From the NCBI GenBank assembly GCA_035999365.1, contig DASYGT010000047.1, positions 1-64,000 on the forward strand: a DNA stretch of 64,000 nt, in the 5' to 3' direction. The notes under the pieces are model-generated. The model did not search any database and was not told the origin of the DNA. It worked only from the letters and a program-made list of their open reading frames with translations. Both the position numbers and the translations under genes were made by a program. The stretch is from DASYGT01 sp035999365 (GTDB lineage: Bacteria; Actinomycetota; Actinomycetes; Mycobacteriales; Jatrophihabitantaceae). This document shows positions 24,828-33,229 of this stretch, one piece after another; position 1 is the first letter of the stretch, and each line of letters starts with the position of its first letter.

Positions 24828-25991
24828 TTGCTGCGCAGTGTGAAGTACGGCCTCTACGCGGCCGTACTGGCTGGCGTCATCGGCGGCACCGTCGCCTGGC
24901 ACCGCGTCGACAAGACCGTCGATCTCAGGGTCGACGGGCAGGCGACGCACGTCCACACGACGGCGGCTCGAGTAGGCGACGTGCTCGCCGGCGCCGGCTA
25001 TCGGGTCGGCGCGCATGACATCGTCGCACCGTCCCTCGATGCGGCCGTGCACGACGGCAGCTCGATCGTCCTGGAGCGCGGCCGGCTCCTGCACCTCGAC
25101 GTGAACGGCGTGCATCGCGACATCTGGACCACCGCGCCGACCGTCGCGCAGGCACTCACCGACCTCGGCTACTCCACTGCGGACTTCACCACTGTCTCCC
25201 GGTCCCAGCGCCTTCCCCTCGGCGCCACTGACCTCTCCCTGCGCACGCCGCGCTTCGTCACGGTCGTTCACGACGGCATCACCGTCCAGGTCACGACCAC
25301 CGACGGCACCGTCGCCCAGTTGCTCGCGGATCTGAACATCGCGGTCAACAGCTCCGACACAGTCTCGGTCCCGGTCGGCTCCACGCTCGCCGCGGGCCAG
25401 CGCATCGTTGTGGGGCGGGTAGCCCATACGACCATTACCGCGAGCAAGGTGCTGCCGTTCGCGACGAAGAAGACCGTCGAGTCTTCGATTTCCTCCGGGC
25501 AGACCAAGGTCGTCACGCCGGGCAAGGATGGGCTGGCGCAGGTGACCTACGCCGTCGTGACCGTCGACGGCAAGGTCGTCGGAAAGACCCCGATCAAGAC
25601 CGTCGTGGTGCGTGCGCCGACCCCTCAGGTGCTGGGCGTCGGCAGCGCGAACACTCCTACCGCTTCGCCGGCGGCCATCTCGGTCACGCCGGGATCGGCC
25701 CAGGCCATCGCCCGAGATCTCGCCGCGCAGCGAGGGTGGGGCGACAGCGAGTTCTCCTGCCTGGTGACCCTCTGGGACCACGAGAGCGGCTGGCGCGTCA
25801 ACGCCGCCAATCCCAGCGGCGCGTACGGCATTCCGCAGGCGCTGCCCGGCTCGAAGATGGCCTCTGCCGGGCCCGACTGGCAGACCAACGCAACGACCCA
25901 GATCACCTGGGGTCTCGACTACATCCAGTCGCGTTACAGCACGCCGTGCTCGGCGTGGTCGTCCTGGCAGGCCAACGGCGGCTGGTACTGA
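24828..25991 (+). CDS. RpfB-like DUF348/G5 protein with a different lysozyme-like C-terminal domain
   Basis: A 387-residue paralogue of RpfB. I chose the TTG at 24828: AAGGAG lies 9 bases upstream and the following residues (LRSVKYGLYAAVLAGVIGGT) align with the RpfB start (RRSLKYGLYGAVLAGMVGGT). Three DUF348 repeats and a G5 domain match RpfB. The last ~80 residues do not: FSCLVTLWDHESGWRVNAANPSGAYGIPQALPGSKM..WGLDYIQSRY is the transglycosylase-like domain seen in other actinobacterial wall proteins, with the HESGW glutamate as likely catalyst. It is probably an exported peptidoglycan hydrolase with a different bond or substrate preference. Confidence 0.9.
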   Translation: MLRSVKYGLYAAVLAGVIGGTVAWHRVDKTVDLRVDGQATHVHTTAARVGDVLAGAGYRVGAHDIVAPSLDAAVHDGSSIVLERGRLLHLDVNGVHRDIWTTAPTVAQALTDLGYSTADFTTVSRSQRLPLGATDLSLRTPRFVTVVHDGITVQVTTTDGTVAQLLADLNIAVNSSDTVSVPVGSTLAAGQRIVVGRVAHTTITASKVLPFATKKTVESSISSGQTKVVTPGKDGLAQVTYAVVTVDGKVVGKTPIKTVVVRAPTPQVLGVGSANTPTASPAAISVTPGSAQAIARDLAAQRGWGDSEFSCLVTLWDHESGWRVNAANPSGAYGIPQALPGSKMASAGPDWQTNATTQITWGLDYIQSRYSTPCSAWSSWQANGGWY

Positions 25992-26017
25992 CCCCCAGCG
26001 ACCGGCAGTGACACGCG

Positions 26018-26866
26018 ATGACCGCGCTCCTCGGACCTGCCGAGATCCGAGCCCTGGCCGCACGCCTCGACATCCGGCCGACCAAGTCGCTCGGGCAGAA
26101 CTTCCTGCACGACGCCAACACGATCCGCCGCATCGTGCGGGTGGCCGAACTCGCCAGTGATGACGTCGTCCTCGAGGTGGGCCCAGGTCTCGGATCGCTG
26201 ACGCTCGGCCTCGTCGCCGCCGGCCACCCGGTGACCGCGGTCGAGATCGATCCGGTACTGGCGGCTGCGCTGCCGGCGACGGTGCGGGAGCGCGCTCCCG
26301 GCGCGAGCCTGACCGTGCAGACGGCGGACGCCTTGCGCATCGTTGCGCTACCCGGAGCCGCACCCACGGCACTTGTCGCGAACCTGCCGTACAACGTCGC
26401 GGTGCCGGTCGTACTGCACCTGCTCGAGGCCTTCCCGTCACTGCGCGCGGGGCTGGTGCTCGTCCAGGCAGAGGTCGCCGACCGTCTTGCCGCACCGCCG
26501 GGGTCGCGGGTCTACGGCGTGCCGAGCGTCAAGGTGGCCTGGTACGCCGGAGCCACGCGGGCCGGGGCGGTGGCGCGATCGGTGTTCTGGCCCGTCCCGA
26601 ATGTCGATTCGGGGCTTGTCCGGCTCGTGCGCCGATCGCCTCCGGACGTGGCGGTGGGCCGGCGCGCCGTGTTCGACGTCATCGACGCGGCCTTCGCCCA
26701 GCGGCGCAAAATGCTGCGCTCGGCGCTGGCCGGCTGGGCGGGCTCGCCCGCCGTGGCTGAAGAGGTGCTGCGCGCGGCCGGCGTCGATCCGACGGCCCGC
26801 GGCGAGACCCTCGACATATCGGCCTTCGCGCGGATCGCCGCCGCGCAGCTTGCCCAATCCCCTTAA
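26018..26866 (+). CDS. rsmA: 16S rRNA dimethyladenosine transferase
   Basis: A 282-residue SAM-dependent enzyme (KsgA) that dimethylates A1518 and A1519 of 16S rRNA late in small-subunit assembly. Motifs: KSLGQNFLHDANTIRRIV, the SAM loop EVGPGLGSLTLGL, the acidic EID, and the catalytic NLPYNVAVPVVLHLL; FWPVPNVDSGLVRL follows. It starts 26 bases after the second RpfB-like gene. In M. tuberculosis ispE follows directly; here ispE lies 12 kb away on the other strand. Confidence 0.96.
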   Translation: MTALLGPAEIRALAARLDIRPTKSLGQNFLHDANTIRRIVRVAELASDDVVLEVGPGLGSLTLGLVAAGHPVTAVEIDPVLAAALPATVRERAPGASLTVQTADALRIVALPGAAPTALVANLPYNVAVPVVLHLLEAFPSLRAGLVLVQAEVADRLAAPPGSRVYGVPSVKVAWYAGATRAGAVARSVFWPVPNVDSGLVRLVRRSPPDVAVGRRAVFDVIDAAFAQRRKMLRSALAGWAGSPAVAEEVLRAAGVDPTARGETLDISAFARIAAAQLAQSP

Positions 26867-26913
26867 CGTCCACTTTACTTGCGGGAGCGGGGGCACGAAT
26901 AGGGAGCGTGTCT

Positions 26914-28446
26914 GTGGGTAGGTCGCTTGGCCAGCCGTCCCGTCGGCGATTCCTCATGGGCGCTTCCGCCTCGGTCGGCGCGGGTTTGCTCGGAGTGCGC
27001 CTTCCGAAGGCTGAGGCGAAGTCAGTGACCGTGGCTGCGCCCGCGCCGTCGATGACGACAACGAGCGGTGCACCGATGGTGCTCGCGGCGCATTGCGGCG
27101 TGCTCGGCGAGGCGATGCCCGACCCCGTCGTCCGCGACGAGTCGATGCAAGCGTCGATCATTCTGAGCGAGCCGGCCGCGGCCAAGGTCGTGCTGTGGCC
27201 GCTCGACAACCCTGCCGACGCCGTCGAGAGCGAATGGGTGCCGACCGAGCTCGGATCGGATGCGTCCAATCTCGTCAACGTCGCCAAGATGAGGATGCCG
27301 CCTGGATCCGGTGCCGCTGGCAGAGCGTGGGCGTGGCAGTCATTCGCCGCGCTCGCCGGCACGCCCGCGGATGCGCCGCTGTCTGCAGCATTCGGAACCG
27401 ACGGCGTCGTTCGCACGATTCCGTGGCGCCCGATCGCTGGAGATGCTGCGGCGTTCTCATTCGCCGTCGGGAGCTGCACGCAGATCGCGCATCCCTCTCA
27501 GCGTGCGACCGCATGCCGTTCCGCTGCCAGCATGGCGACCTCGCCGATCTCCTTCATGGCCCATCTCGGCGACACCTCCTACGTCGACACCTGGGACGAG
27601 TACCTCCAGGACACCGACGCACACACCTATACGAAGTTCGCTGCGGGGCTCCGCGCGCATTTCCGTCAGTCCGATCTCGCGAATCTCTATTCCCGAGTGC
27701 CCGTACGGATGGTCATGGACGACCATGACAGCGGACCGGACAACTCCTATGAGACCGACGTCTATCCCCAGGCGCGGCAGGCATTCAGCGATATAGCCGC
27801 GGGCACTTCCTTCGACAATCGGCTCTATGCCGCCATCGAGCCGATGGCACCGACCTACGACACATGGATGTCTGGGTGCGCGCAGTTCTGGTTGCTCGAC
27901 AACCGCCTGTGGCGTGACGCGCCGAATCAGCAGCTGCAGTCCTTCGCCGGTCAGAAGTACGCAAGCCAGTTGGGGGCGTCGCAGCGCGCGTGGCTCAAGG
28001 CGAGCCTCGCGGCCAGCTCCGCACCGATCAAGATCATTCTGTCGCCGCGGACGTTCACGCAGTTCTATACCGGCCCCGAGCAGCAGGAGCTGATCGATTG
28101 GATCACCGGCTATCGGAGTCGGACGCCGATGGTCTCCGGCACCGTCGTGTTCCTGACCGGAGACATGCATGCCGGAGCGGTGTGGCGTCTGAGCCCCACG
28201 CGTCCGGTCTTCGAGATGCTCTGCGGGCCGATGAACAACACGACACTGCATTCGCCCCAGGCCCTGGCGTCCTGGCAAGTCAAATGGGGTTACCAGACGC
28301 GGTTCCTCAACACGTCCGACGGCCTGCCGGGGCGCGCAGTCAGCAATGCGTGGGGTCGCGTCGACATCGGTGCGGACAACAGCGTGGCCCTCAACCTGAT
28401 GAAGGACGACGGCACCCTGCTCTATCAAGAGCTGATAGCGGGCTAG
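26914..28446 (+). CDS. Tat-exported PhoD-like alkaline phosphatase
   Basis: A 510-residue exported metallophosphoesterase. A twin-arginine signal is clear (SRRRFLMGASASVGAGLLGVRLP, residues about 8-30). I prefer the GTG at 26914 because AGGGAG is 7 bases upstream; the GTG at 26908 is too close. After a beta-rich N-terminal domain comes the catalytic part: FAVGSCTQ, MAHLGDTSYVDTWDEYL, VRMVMDDHDSGPDN and VVFLTGDMHAGAVW supply the Asp/His/Asn metal ligands of the PhoD group. It probably releases phosphate from phosphodiesters or monoesters outside the cell. No Pho-box is recognised. Confidence 0.85.
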   Translation: MGRSLGQPSRRRFLMGASASVGAGLLGVRLPKAEAKSVTVAAPAPSMTTTSGAPMVLAAHCGVLGEAMPDPVVRDESMQASIILSEPAAAKVVLWPLDNPADAVESEWVPTELGSDASNLVNVAKMRMPPGSGAAGRAWAWQSFAALAGTPADAPLSAAFGTDGVVRTIPWRPIAGDAAAFSFAVGSCTQIAHPSQRATACRSAASMATSPISFMAHLGDTSYVDTWDEYLQDTDAHTYTKFAAGLRAHFRQSDLANLYSRVPVRMVMDDHDSGPDNSYETDVYPQARQAFSDIAAGTSFDNRLYAAIEPMAPTYDTWMSGCAQFWLLDNRLWRDAPNQQLQSFAGQKYASQLGASQRAWLKASLAASSAPIKIILSPRTFTQFYTGPEQQELIDWITGYRSRTPMVSGTVVFLTGDMHAGAVWRLSPTRPVFEMLCGPMNNTTLHSPQALASWQVKWGYQTRFLNTSDGLPGRAVSNAWGRVDIGADNSVALNLMKDDGTLLYQELIAG

Positions 28447-28456
28447 GGGCGGATTG

Positions 28457-28501
28457 GGCGTCCACCTCGGTGGGCAGGCTTCTGCCGAGGCCCCCGACGC
28501 C
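28457..28501 (+). terminator. branched hairpin after the PhoD-like gene
   Basis: GGCGTC (28457-28462) pairs with GACGCC (28496-28501). Inside it CCTCGG pairs with CCGAGG (28465-28490), and a competing inner stem GGCAG-GCTT-CTGCC exists. Position 11 bases after the stop suits a terminator. Confidence 0.5.
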
Positions 28502-28530
28502 GGAGGTCCGCGAGGCGGAGGAGACGCCCC

Positions 28531-28809
28531 ATGGGTGAGGTGGAGACCGAGCAGCCGTCCGAGCAACCGAGCGAGCCGCACGCCGATCGCGAGAACGACG
28601 GCCAGGAATATCTCGACCGTTCGCAACTCGACTTCGACCCGGACGACGGCCTGTACTCCGGCACCGCGGTTGACGGCACGAGCGACATTCCCGGCCCGCA
28701 CGAAGCCGACGGCTACTCCGAACGCGGCGACACGGTCGAGCTCGGCGAGAACCCCGACGGCGACGAGGGGCCTGGCCGGCGCGCGGCCGAGGGCGAGGAC
28801 ACTGGCTGA
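28531..28809 (+). CDS. small acidic disordered protein
   Basis: A 92-residue product, strongly acidic (Glu/Asp in about a third of positions), without hydrophobic segments or cysteines, so likely intrinsically disordered. The ATG has GGAGGAG at good spacing, and the next gene's ATG follows its stop with no gap; both facts support a real gene. No family is recognised. Its tight link to an exported BNR protein is the only clue to function. Confidence 0.6.
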   Translation: MGEVETEQPSEQPSEPHADRENDGQEYLDRSQLDFDPDDGLYSGTAVDGTSDIPGPHEADGYSERGDTVELGENPDGDEGPGRRAAEGEDTG

Positions 28810-30264
28810 ATGCGGAAGCTCCGGACAGCCCTCGTACTGTTCGCCATCGTCGCCGGTGTGATCGGGTTGACGGCCGCGCCAAGCGCCGTGGGCGCGGCCG
28901 GCGCGGCGGCGCCGTCGCTCGCCCATGTGTCGCAGATCGACCGGCAGGACATACCCCCGCTGCCCGGTTCCGAACCCGACACCCTCGTCGAACCTGATGT
29001 CGCCGTGTCGCCGATCGATCCGAACGTCGCCATCGAGGCGGCACACGACGGTCGGTATCCCGACGGTGGGGCAGTGGACATCAGCTACGCGTGGACGCAC
29101 GACGGCGGACGCAACTGGCACCACGCGCCGGTGCAGGGCCTCACCACCTCCGATGGCGGTGTGTGGGATCGCGCATCCGATCCCGTGCTCGCCTTCGGTC
29201 CGGACGGGTCGGCTTACCTCTCGGTCCTCGTCTTCGACAACGGCTGCTCATCCGGCGTCACAGTCTCGCGATCGGTGAATGGCGGCCGAACTTTCGGGCC
29301 GCCGGTCGTGGTGCATCGCAGCAACAACTGCAACTACAGCGACGACAAGAACTTCCTCGTGATCGACAACCAGCCGCACAGTCCGCACCTCGGTCGTCTC
29401 TATCAGTTCTGGACACCGTTCCTGTCTGACCACAACGGCAACACGACCGGGTCACTCCAGGTGCTTCGCTGGTCTGACGATCACGGCCAGACCTGGAGTT
29501 CGACGGTCAACCTGACCGCCGACGGACGGTTCACCCAGAACTCGCAGCCGATGGTCCAGCCGAACGGCACGCTCGTCGACACCTACCTCGACTACGGCCC
29601 GTTCAACCACGGCGAGGGCGCCGAGGCGCAGGGTGCCAATGCAGACGCTGTGCTGCACCCGGCGACAGTGCCCGCCCTTTTCCCGGCTGACCGGATCGCA
29701 GCCCGCCGCTCCACCGACGGCGGCACTACTTGGAGCGTCGACTACACCGTGACCCGCCTGGCCGGCGAGGGGCCGATCGACATGCGCTGCTGCCTGCCGT
29801 CGGGCGCAGCCGATCCGGTGACGGGCGAGTTGTTCGTGGCGTGGGTCTCGCCCGACTCGACGCAGGTGATGCTCGCGCAGTCTGCTGATGGCCACCACTG
29901 GTCGCCGGGAGTGCAGGTAAGGCCGGCTGCGACGGGCCAGCAGTACGTCAACGTGGACGTGACCGCGTACGGCGGCTCGGTCTACGTCGCGGACAGCGTG
30001 CGTCTGAGCGCCGGCGGAAACATCGTGCAGCAGGAAGTGTCGTCATCCTCAGACGGGGTGAGTTTCACCGGGCCGGTAGCGATTGGCCCGGTGTCCGACC
30101 TGCGCTACGCGGCCGTTGCTGATGGGCTGATCTTCCCCGGCGACTACATGGGGACGGCTGCCACTCACGGGCGCCTCTACGTCGTCTGGTGCCGTTCGTC
30201 CGAGCCGCCCGCGGGCGGCGGGACGTTCCACCAAACCGTGTACGGGGCGGCGTTCACGACCTGA
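28810..30264 (+). CDS. exported BNR/Asp-box (sialidase-like propeller) protein
   Basis: A 484-residue exported protein with a signal peptide (RKLRT, hydrophobic core to about 22, cleavage near VGA-AG). The body has repeated Asp-box turns of a beta-propeller: AWTHDGGRNW, SRSVNGGRTF, RWSDDHGQTW, RRSTDGGTTW and SADGHHW. The classic sialidase FRIP arginine motif is not evident, so exo-sialidase activity should not be assumed; many such propellers only bind glycans. It starts immediately after the acidic small gene. Confidence 0.82.
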   Translation: MRKLRTALVLFAIVAGVIGLTAAPSAVGAAGAAAPSLAHVSQIDRQDIPPLPGSEPDTLVEPDVAVSPIDPNVAIEAAHDGRYPDGGAVDISYAWTHDGGRNWHHAPVQGLTTSDGGVWDRASDPVLAFGPDGSAYLSVLVFDNGCSSGVTVSRSVNGGRTFGPPVVVHRSNNCNYSDDKNFLVIDNQPHSPHLGRLYQFWTPFLSDHNGNTTGSLQVLRWSDDHGQTWSSTVNLTADGRFTQNSQPMVQPNGTLVDTYLDYGPFNHGEGAEAQGANADAVLHPATVPALFPADRIAARRSTDGGTTWSVDYTVTRLAGEGPIDMRCCLPSGAADPVTGELFVAWVSPDSTQVMLAQSADGHHWSPGVQVRPAATGQQYVNVDVTAYGGSVYVADSVRLSAGGNIVQQEVSSSSDGVSFTGPVAIGPVSDLRYAAVADGLIFPGDYMGTAATHGRLYVVWCRSSEPPAGGGTFHQTVYGAAFTT

Positions 30265-30331
30265 GCGAAGTATCAGCCGTGCCGCGGCCGACTCCTGTGT
30301 CGTGACAACTTCGACGGGCAGGGAGCCGACC

Positions 30332-30526
30332 GTGAACACTGCATACACGCACGCATTCGTCGTGCAGAGCCATCAGGACCGGCTGGCGGTCGCCGAGCAC
30401 GCACGCACGGTCAAGGCGGCGCGTGCGGGCAGCAAGCCATGGGTTGCGCGAGTGCCGCTGCGCCTGCCGCGGATCCGCTTGCGCCCAGTCGCCGGGCACG
30501 GTCAGGTTGCAGCCGGAGCGGTCTGA
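30332..30526 (+). CDS. small hypothetical protein
   Basis: A possible 64-residue product. I chose the GTG at 30332 because GGGAG lies 7 bases upstream; an in-frame GTG at 30302 also exists. The protein is basic, Ala/Arg/Val-rich in its second half and shows no domain. It lies between two unrelated, well-supported genes and could be spurious. Confidence 0.4.
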   Translation: MNTAYTHAFVVQSHQDRLAVAEHARTVKAARAGSKPWVARVPLRLPRIRLRPVAGHGQVAAGAV

Positions 30527-30558
30527 CTCGTCAGCGTCGAGGATCGCTTCGAACCCGC

Positions 30559-31539
30559 TCAGCTGCGGCCGGCGAAGAGGCTGGTCACCGAGCCGTCTTC
30601 GAAAACCTCCTTGATCGCCTGCGCGAGGAGCGGGGCGATCGAGAGCACGGTGAGCTTGTCGAACTGGCACTCCGGTGCAGTCGGCAAGGTGTTGGTGACG
30701 ATGACTTCGCTGATCCGGCTGTTCTTCAGCAGGTCTGTGGCCGGCGGCGAGAAGACCCCGTGCGTTGCCGCGACCACGACGTCGGTGGCGCCGCTGTCGA
30801 ACAACAGGCTGGCGGCCTTGGTGATCGAGCCACCGGTGTCGATCATGTCGTCGATCAGCAGGCAGAGCTTGCCGTCGATGTCACCAACCACCCGGTTGGC
30901 GACGACGTGGTTGGCCTCGTCGATGTTGCGCGTCTTGTGGACGAACGCGATCTCGCGGCCACCTAGCTCGTCGGCCCACTGCTCGGCGGTGCGCACCCGG
31001 CCCGTGTCCGGAGATACGACGACCAGATCCTGATCGCCATACTTGTCCTTGACGTAGTCGGTGAGCAGTGGCAGGGCGAACAGGTGGTCGACAGGTCCGT
31101 CGAAGAACCCCTGGATCTGCGCGGTGTGCAAGTCAATCGTCATGATCCGGTCGGCGCCGGCCGTCTTGAACAGGTCTGCGATCAGCCGCGCCGAGATCGG
31201 CTCGCGGCCGCGGTGCTTCTTGTCCTGGCGGCCGTAGGGATAGAACGGCGCCACAACAGTGATCCGCTTTGCCGACGCGCGCTTGAGCGCATCGAGCAGG
31301 ATCAGGGTCTCCATCACCCACTGGTTGATCGGTGTCGTGTAGGACTGGATGACGAACGCGTCGGTGCCGCGCACCGACTCGTCGGGCTTGATGAAGGTCT
31401 CGCCGTTGGCGAAATCACGCGCAGTCGTCGTGGTGATCGTGATGCCGAGTTGGCTGGCGATCTCGTCGGCAAGCGCGGGGTACGCGCGTCCGGAGAGCAG
31501 GACCAGGCTCTTGCGACCTGCAACCTGAAGAGTGCTCAT
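30559..31539 (-). CDS. prs: ribose-phosphate pyrophosphokinase (PRPP synthetase)
   Basis: A 326-residue class I enzyme that makes PRPP from ribose 5-phosphate and ATP for nucleotide, His, Trp and, in actinobacteria, arabinan precursor synthesis. It shows the ATP/flexible loop YGRQDKKHRGREPISARL, VVSPDTGRVRTAE, and the PRPP-binding loop CLLIDDMIDTGGSITKAA. AAAGGA precedes the ATG and overlaps the stop of glmU 7 bases upstream, so the two genes form an operon as in most actinobacteria. Confidence 0.97.
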   Translation of the reverse strand: MSTLQVAGRKSLVLLSGRAYPALADEIASQLGITITTTTARDFANGETFIKPDESVRGTDAFVIQSYTTPINQWVMETLILLDALKRASAKRITVVAPFYPYGRQDKKHRGREPISARLIADLFKTAGADRIMTIDLHTAQIQGFFDGPVDHLFALPLLTDYVKDKYGDQDLVVVSPDTGRVRTAEQWADELGGREIAFVHKTRNIDEANHVVANRVVGDIDGKLCLLIDDMIDTGGSITKAASLLFDSGATDVVVAATHGVFSPPATDLLKNSRISEVIVTNTLPTAPECQFDKLTVLSIAPLLAQAIKEVFEDGSVTSLFAGRS

Positions 31540-31546
31540 CGTCCTT

Positions 31547-32992
31547 TTACTCCGCGTCGGTCGGTTCCGATGGGACGGCCGCCTCGGCCGCCTCGGCAGC
31601 AGCTGTGCCGGGACGCTTCCGCGCTACCCAGCCTGCCACGTTTTCCTGTCGCGCTCGCCCCAGCGCCAAGGCGCCCGGAGGAACATCCTCGGTGATCACG
31701 GAGCCCGCGGCGGTGTACGCGCCGTCGCCGACGCGTACCGGCGCGACGAACATGTTGTCTGCCCCGGTGCGAGCGTGGTCGCCGATCGTGCTGCGGTGCT
31801 TGGCGACGCCGTCGTAGTTCACGAAAACGGTCGCCGCGCCGATGTTCGTGTGCTCGCCGATCGAGGCGTCGCCGACGTAGGACAGATGCGGCACCTTGCT
31901 GCCGGCACCGATATCGCTGTTCTTGACCTCTACGTAGGTGCCGATGTGCACGCCGTCGGCCAGATCCGTACCGGGGCGAAGGTAGGCATATGGGCCGATG
32001 GTGACGCCGGCCCCGATGCGCGAGGAGATCGCGACGGCTCTGGTCACCCGCGCATCGGCGCCGACTGCGGTGTCGGTGAGGCTCACCTGGGGCCCGATCT
32101 CGGCGCCTCCGGAAATCGACGTCGTGCCGCGCAGTTCGACTCCGGGCAGCAGAGTGACGTCGGGTTCCAGGCTGACGCCGGCATCGACCCAGGTCGAAGC
32201 CGGATCGACCACGGTGACTCCGGCCCGCATGTGCGATTCGAGCAGCCGGGTGTTGTACGCACGGTGCGCCGCCGCGAGCTGAACTCGGTCGTTGACGCCG
32301 GCTGTCTCGTCCTCGGGCGCGAGGATCGCCTGAACGGCGAGCCCCTGAGCCACGAACATGGCGATCACCTCGGGCAGGTATTCCTCGCCCTGGGCGTTGT
32401 CGGTGGACAAGCGGCGCACGGCCGAGTCGAGCAGCGCGGCGTCGAATGCGTAGACGAGCGCGGACACCTCGGCGACGGCGAGTTCGTCGGCGTCGGCGTC
32501 CTTGTGCTCGACGACTCGTGCGACGCGGTCGTCGGCGCCGCGAATCACGCGGCCGTACCCGGTTGGGTCGGCAACCACGCTCGTGAGCATCGTGGCTGCG
32601 GCGTTCGCGCGGTGATGCTGGGCGACGAGTGACTGCAATGTTTCGGCGCGCAGCAGCGGTGCATCACCGGGCAGGACGACAACCGTGCCCGGCGAGCCCA
32701 CCTGAACCGTGTCGAGCGCCATTCGCACGGCGTGCCCGGTGCCCCGCTGCTCGTCCTGCACCGCGGTGACGGCGGCGGGATCGATCTCGGCCAGGTGGGC
32801 GGCGACCTCGTCGCGGCGGTGCCCGACAACGACCACGGTCTGCGCGGCACCCAGTGGTGCAGTGGCGGCGAGGACGTGACCCAGGAGTGAGCGGCCGGCG
32901 AATCCGTGGAGAACCTTGGCGGTGCGCGGCGACTTCATCCGGGTGCCCTCGCCTGCGGCGAGTACGACGACCGTGAGGGGGGCTTCGGTCAC
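31547..32992 (-). CDS. glmU: bifunctional GlcNAc-1-phosphate uridyltransferase / glucosamine-1-phosphate acetyltransferase
   Basis: A 481-residue enzyme that makes UDP-GlcNAc for peptidoglycan in two steps. The N-terminal uridyltransferase has VVVLAAGEGTRMKSPRTAKVLH and GDAPLLRAETL. The C-terminal half is a left-handed beta-helix of hexapeptide repeats (about 250-440) containing the acetyltransferase His in KVPHLSYVGDA and the NYDG loop. I chose the GTG at 32992, where homology begins; the longer frame runs into the tRNA gene. Order tRNA-Gln, glmU, prs on one strand. Confidence 0.96.
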   Translation of the reverse strand: MTEAPLTVVVLAAGEGTRMKSPRTAKVLHGFAGRSLLGHVLAATAPLGAAQTVVVVGHRRDEVAAHLAEIDPAAVTAVQDEQRGTGHAVRMALDTVQVGSPGTVVVLPGDAPLLRAETLQSLVAQHHRANAAATMLTSVVADPTGYGRVIRGADDRVARVVEHKDADADELAVAEVSALVYAFDAALLDSAVRRLSTDNAQGEEYLPEVIAMFVAQGLAVQAILAPEDETAGVNDRVQLAAAHRAYNTRLLESHMRAGVTVVDPASTWVDAGVSLEPDVTLLPGVELRGTTSISGGAEIGPQVSLTDTAVGADARVTRAVAISSRIGAGVTIGPYAYLRPGTDLADGVHIGTYVEVKNSDIGAGSKVPHLSYVGDASIGEHTNIGAATVFVNYDGVAKHRSTIGDHARTGADNMFVAPVRVGDGAYTAAGSVITEDVPPGALALGRARQENVAGWVARKRPGTAAAEAAEAAVPSEPTDAE

Positions 32993-33033
32993 GGCAGGCG
33001 GTGCCTTCCTCGGGTTGTCGTCGGGTCCGGTCG

Positions 33034-33109
33034 TGGCTGGGGGACTCGGACTCGAACCGAGACTGCACGGCTCCAAAGGCCGGCGGGCTGCCGATTACCC
33101 CATCCCCCA
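33034..33109 (-). tRNA. tRNA-Gln (anticodon UUG)
   Basis: A complete cloverleaf on the minus strand: acceptor TGGGGGA/TCCCCCA, anticodon loop CTTTGGA (UUG), a canonical GGTTCGAGTCC T-arm, discriminator G and an encoded CCA at 33036-33034. The U1-A72 pair at the acceptor end is a known glutamine identity feature. It lies 41 bases upstream of glmU on the same strand. Confidence 0.95.
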
Positions 33110-33164
33110 AGGGACGCGGCCAGCCTACCGGCGGCGAGGTGCGCCACGGCATGGCTCACGCGGC

Positions 33165-33193
33165 TTGGCGGCTACGGAAGCGTAAGTTACGCT
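33165..33193 (+). promoter_or_regulatory. promoter of the desaturase gene
   Basis: TTGGCG (33165-33170) and TACGCT (33188-33193) are separated by 17 bases, a good housekeeping-type promoter. Transcription would start near 33200, about 30 bases before the ATG. The -10 box is embedded in the symmetric element at 33180-33192. Confidence 0.6.
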
Positions 33194-33201
33194 CGAGTAA
33201 C
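33180..33201. promoter_or_regulatory. operator-like element over the desaturase -10 box
   Basis: GCGTAA-G-TTACGC (33180-33192) is a perfect 13-base palindrome. It overlaps GTTAC-N6-GTAAC (33186-33201), which has the same spacing as the repeats at the two RpfB-like genes. The overlap with the -10 box points to repression; the regulator is unknown. Confidence 0.5.
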
Positions 33202-33229
33202 CACAGCGGACCACGAGAAAGTCGGCTAG

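Noticed and set aside
23232..26495. A 1087-codon open frame on the minus strand opposite the two RpfB-like genes
   Set aside because: It mirrors three well-supported genes on the plus strand, is Arg/Gly/Val-rich without domains, and is a by-product of third-position GC bias.
28810..30264. Calling the BNR protein an exo-sialidase
   Set aside because: Asp-box repeats alone do not show catalysis, and the arginine triad and FRIP motif are not evident.
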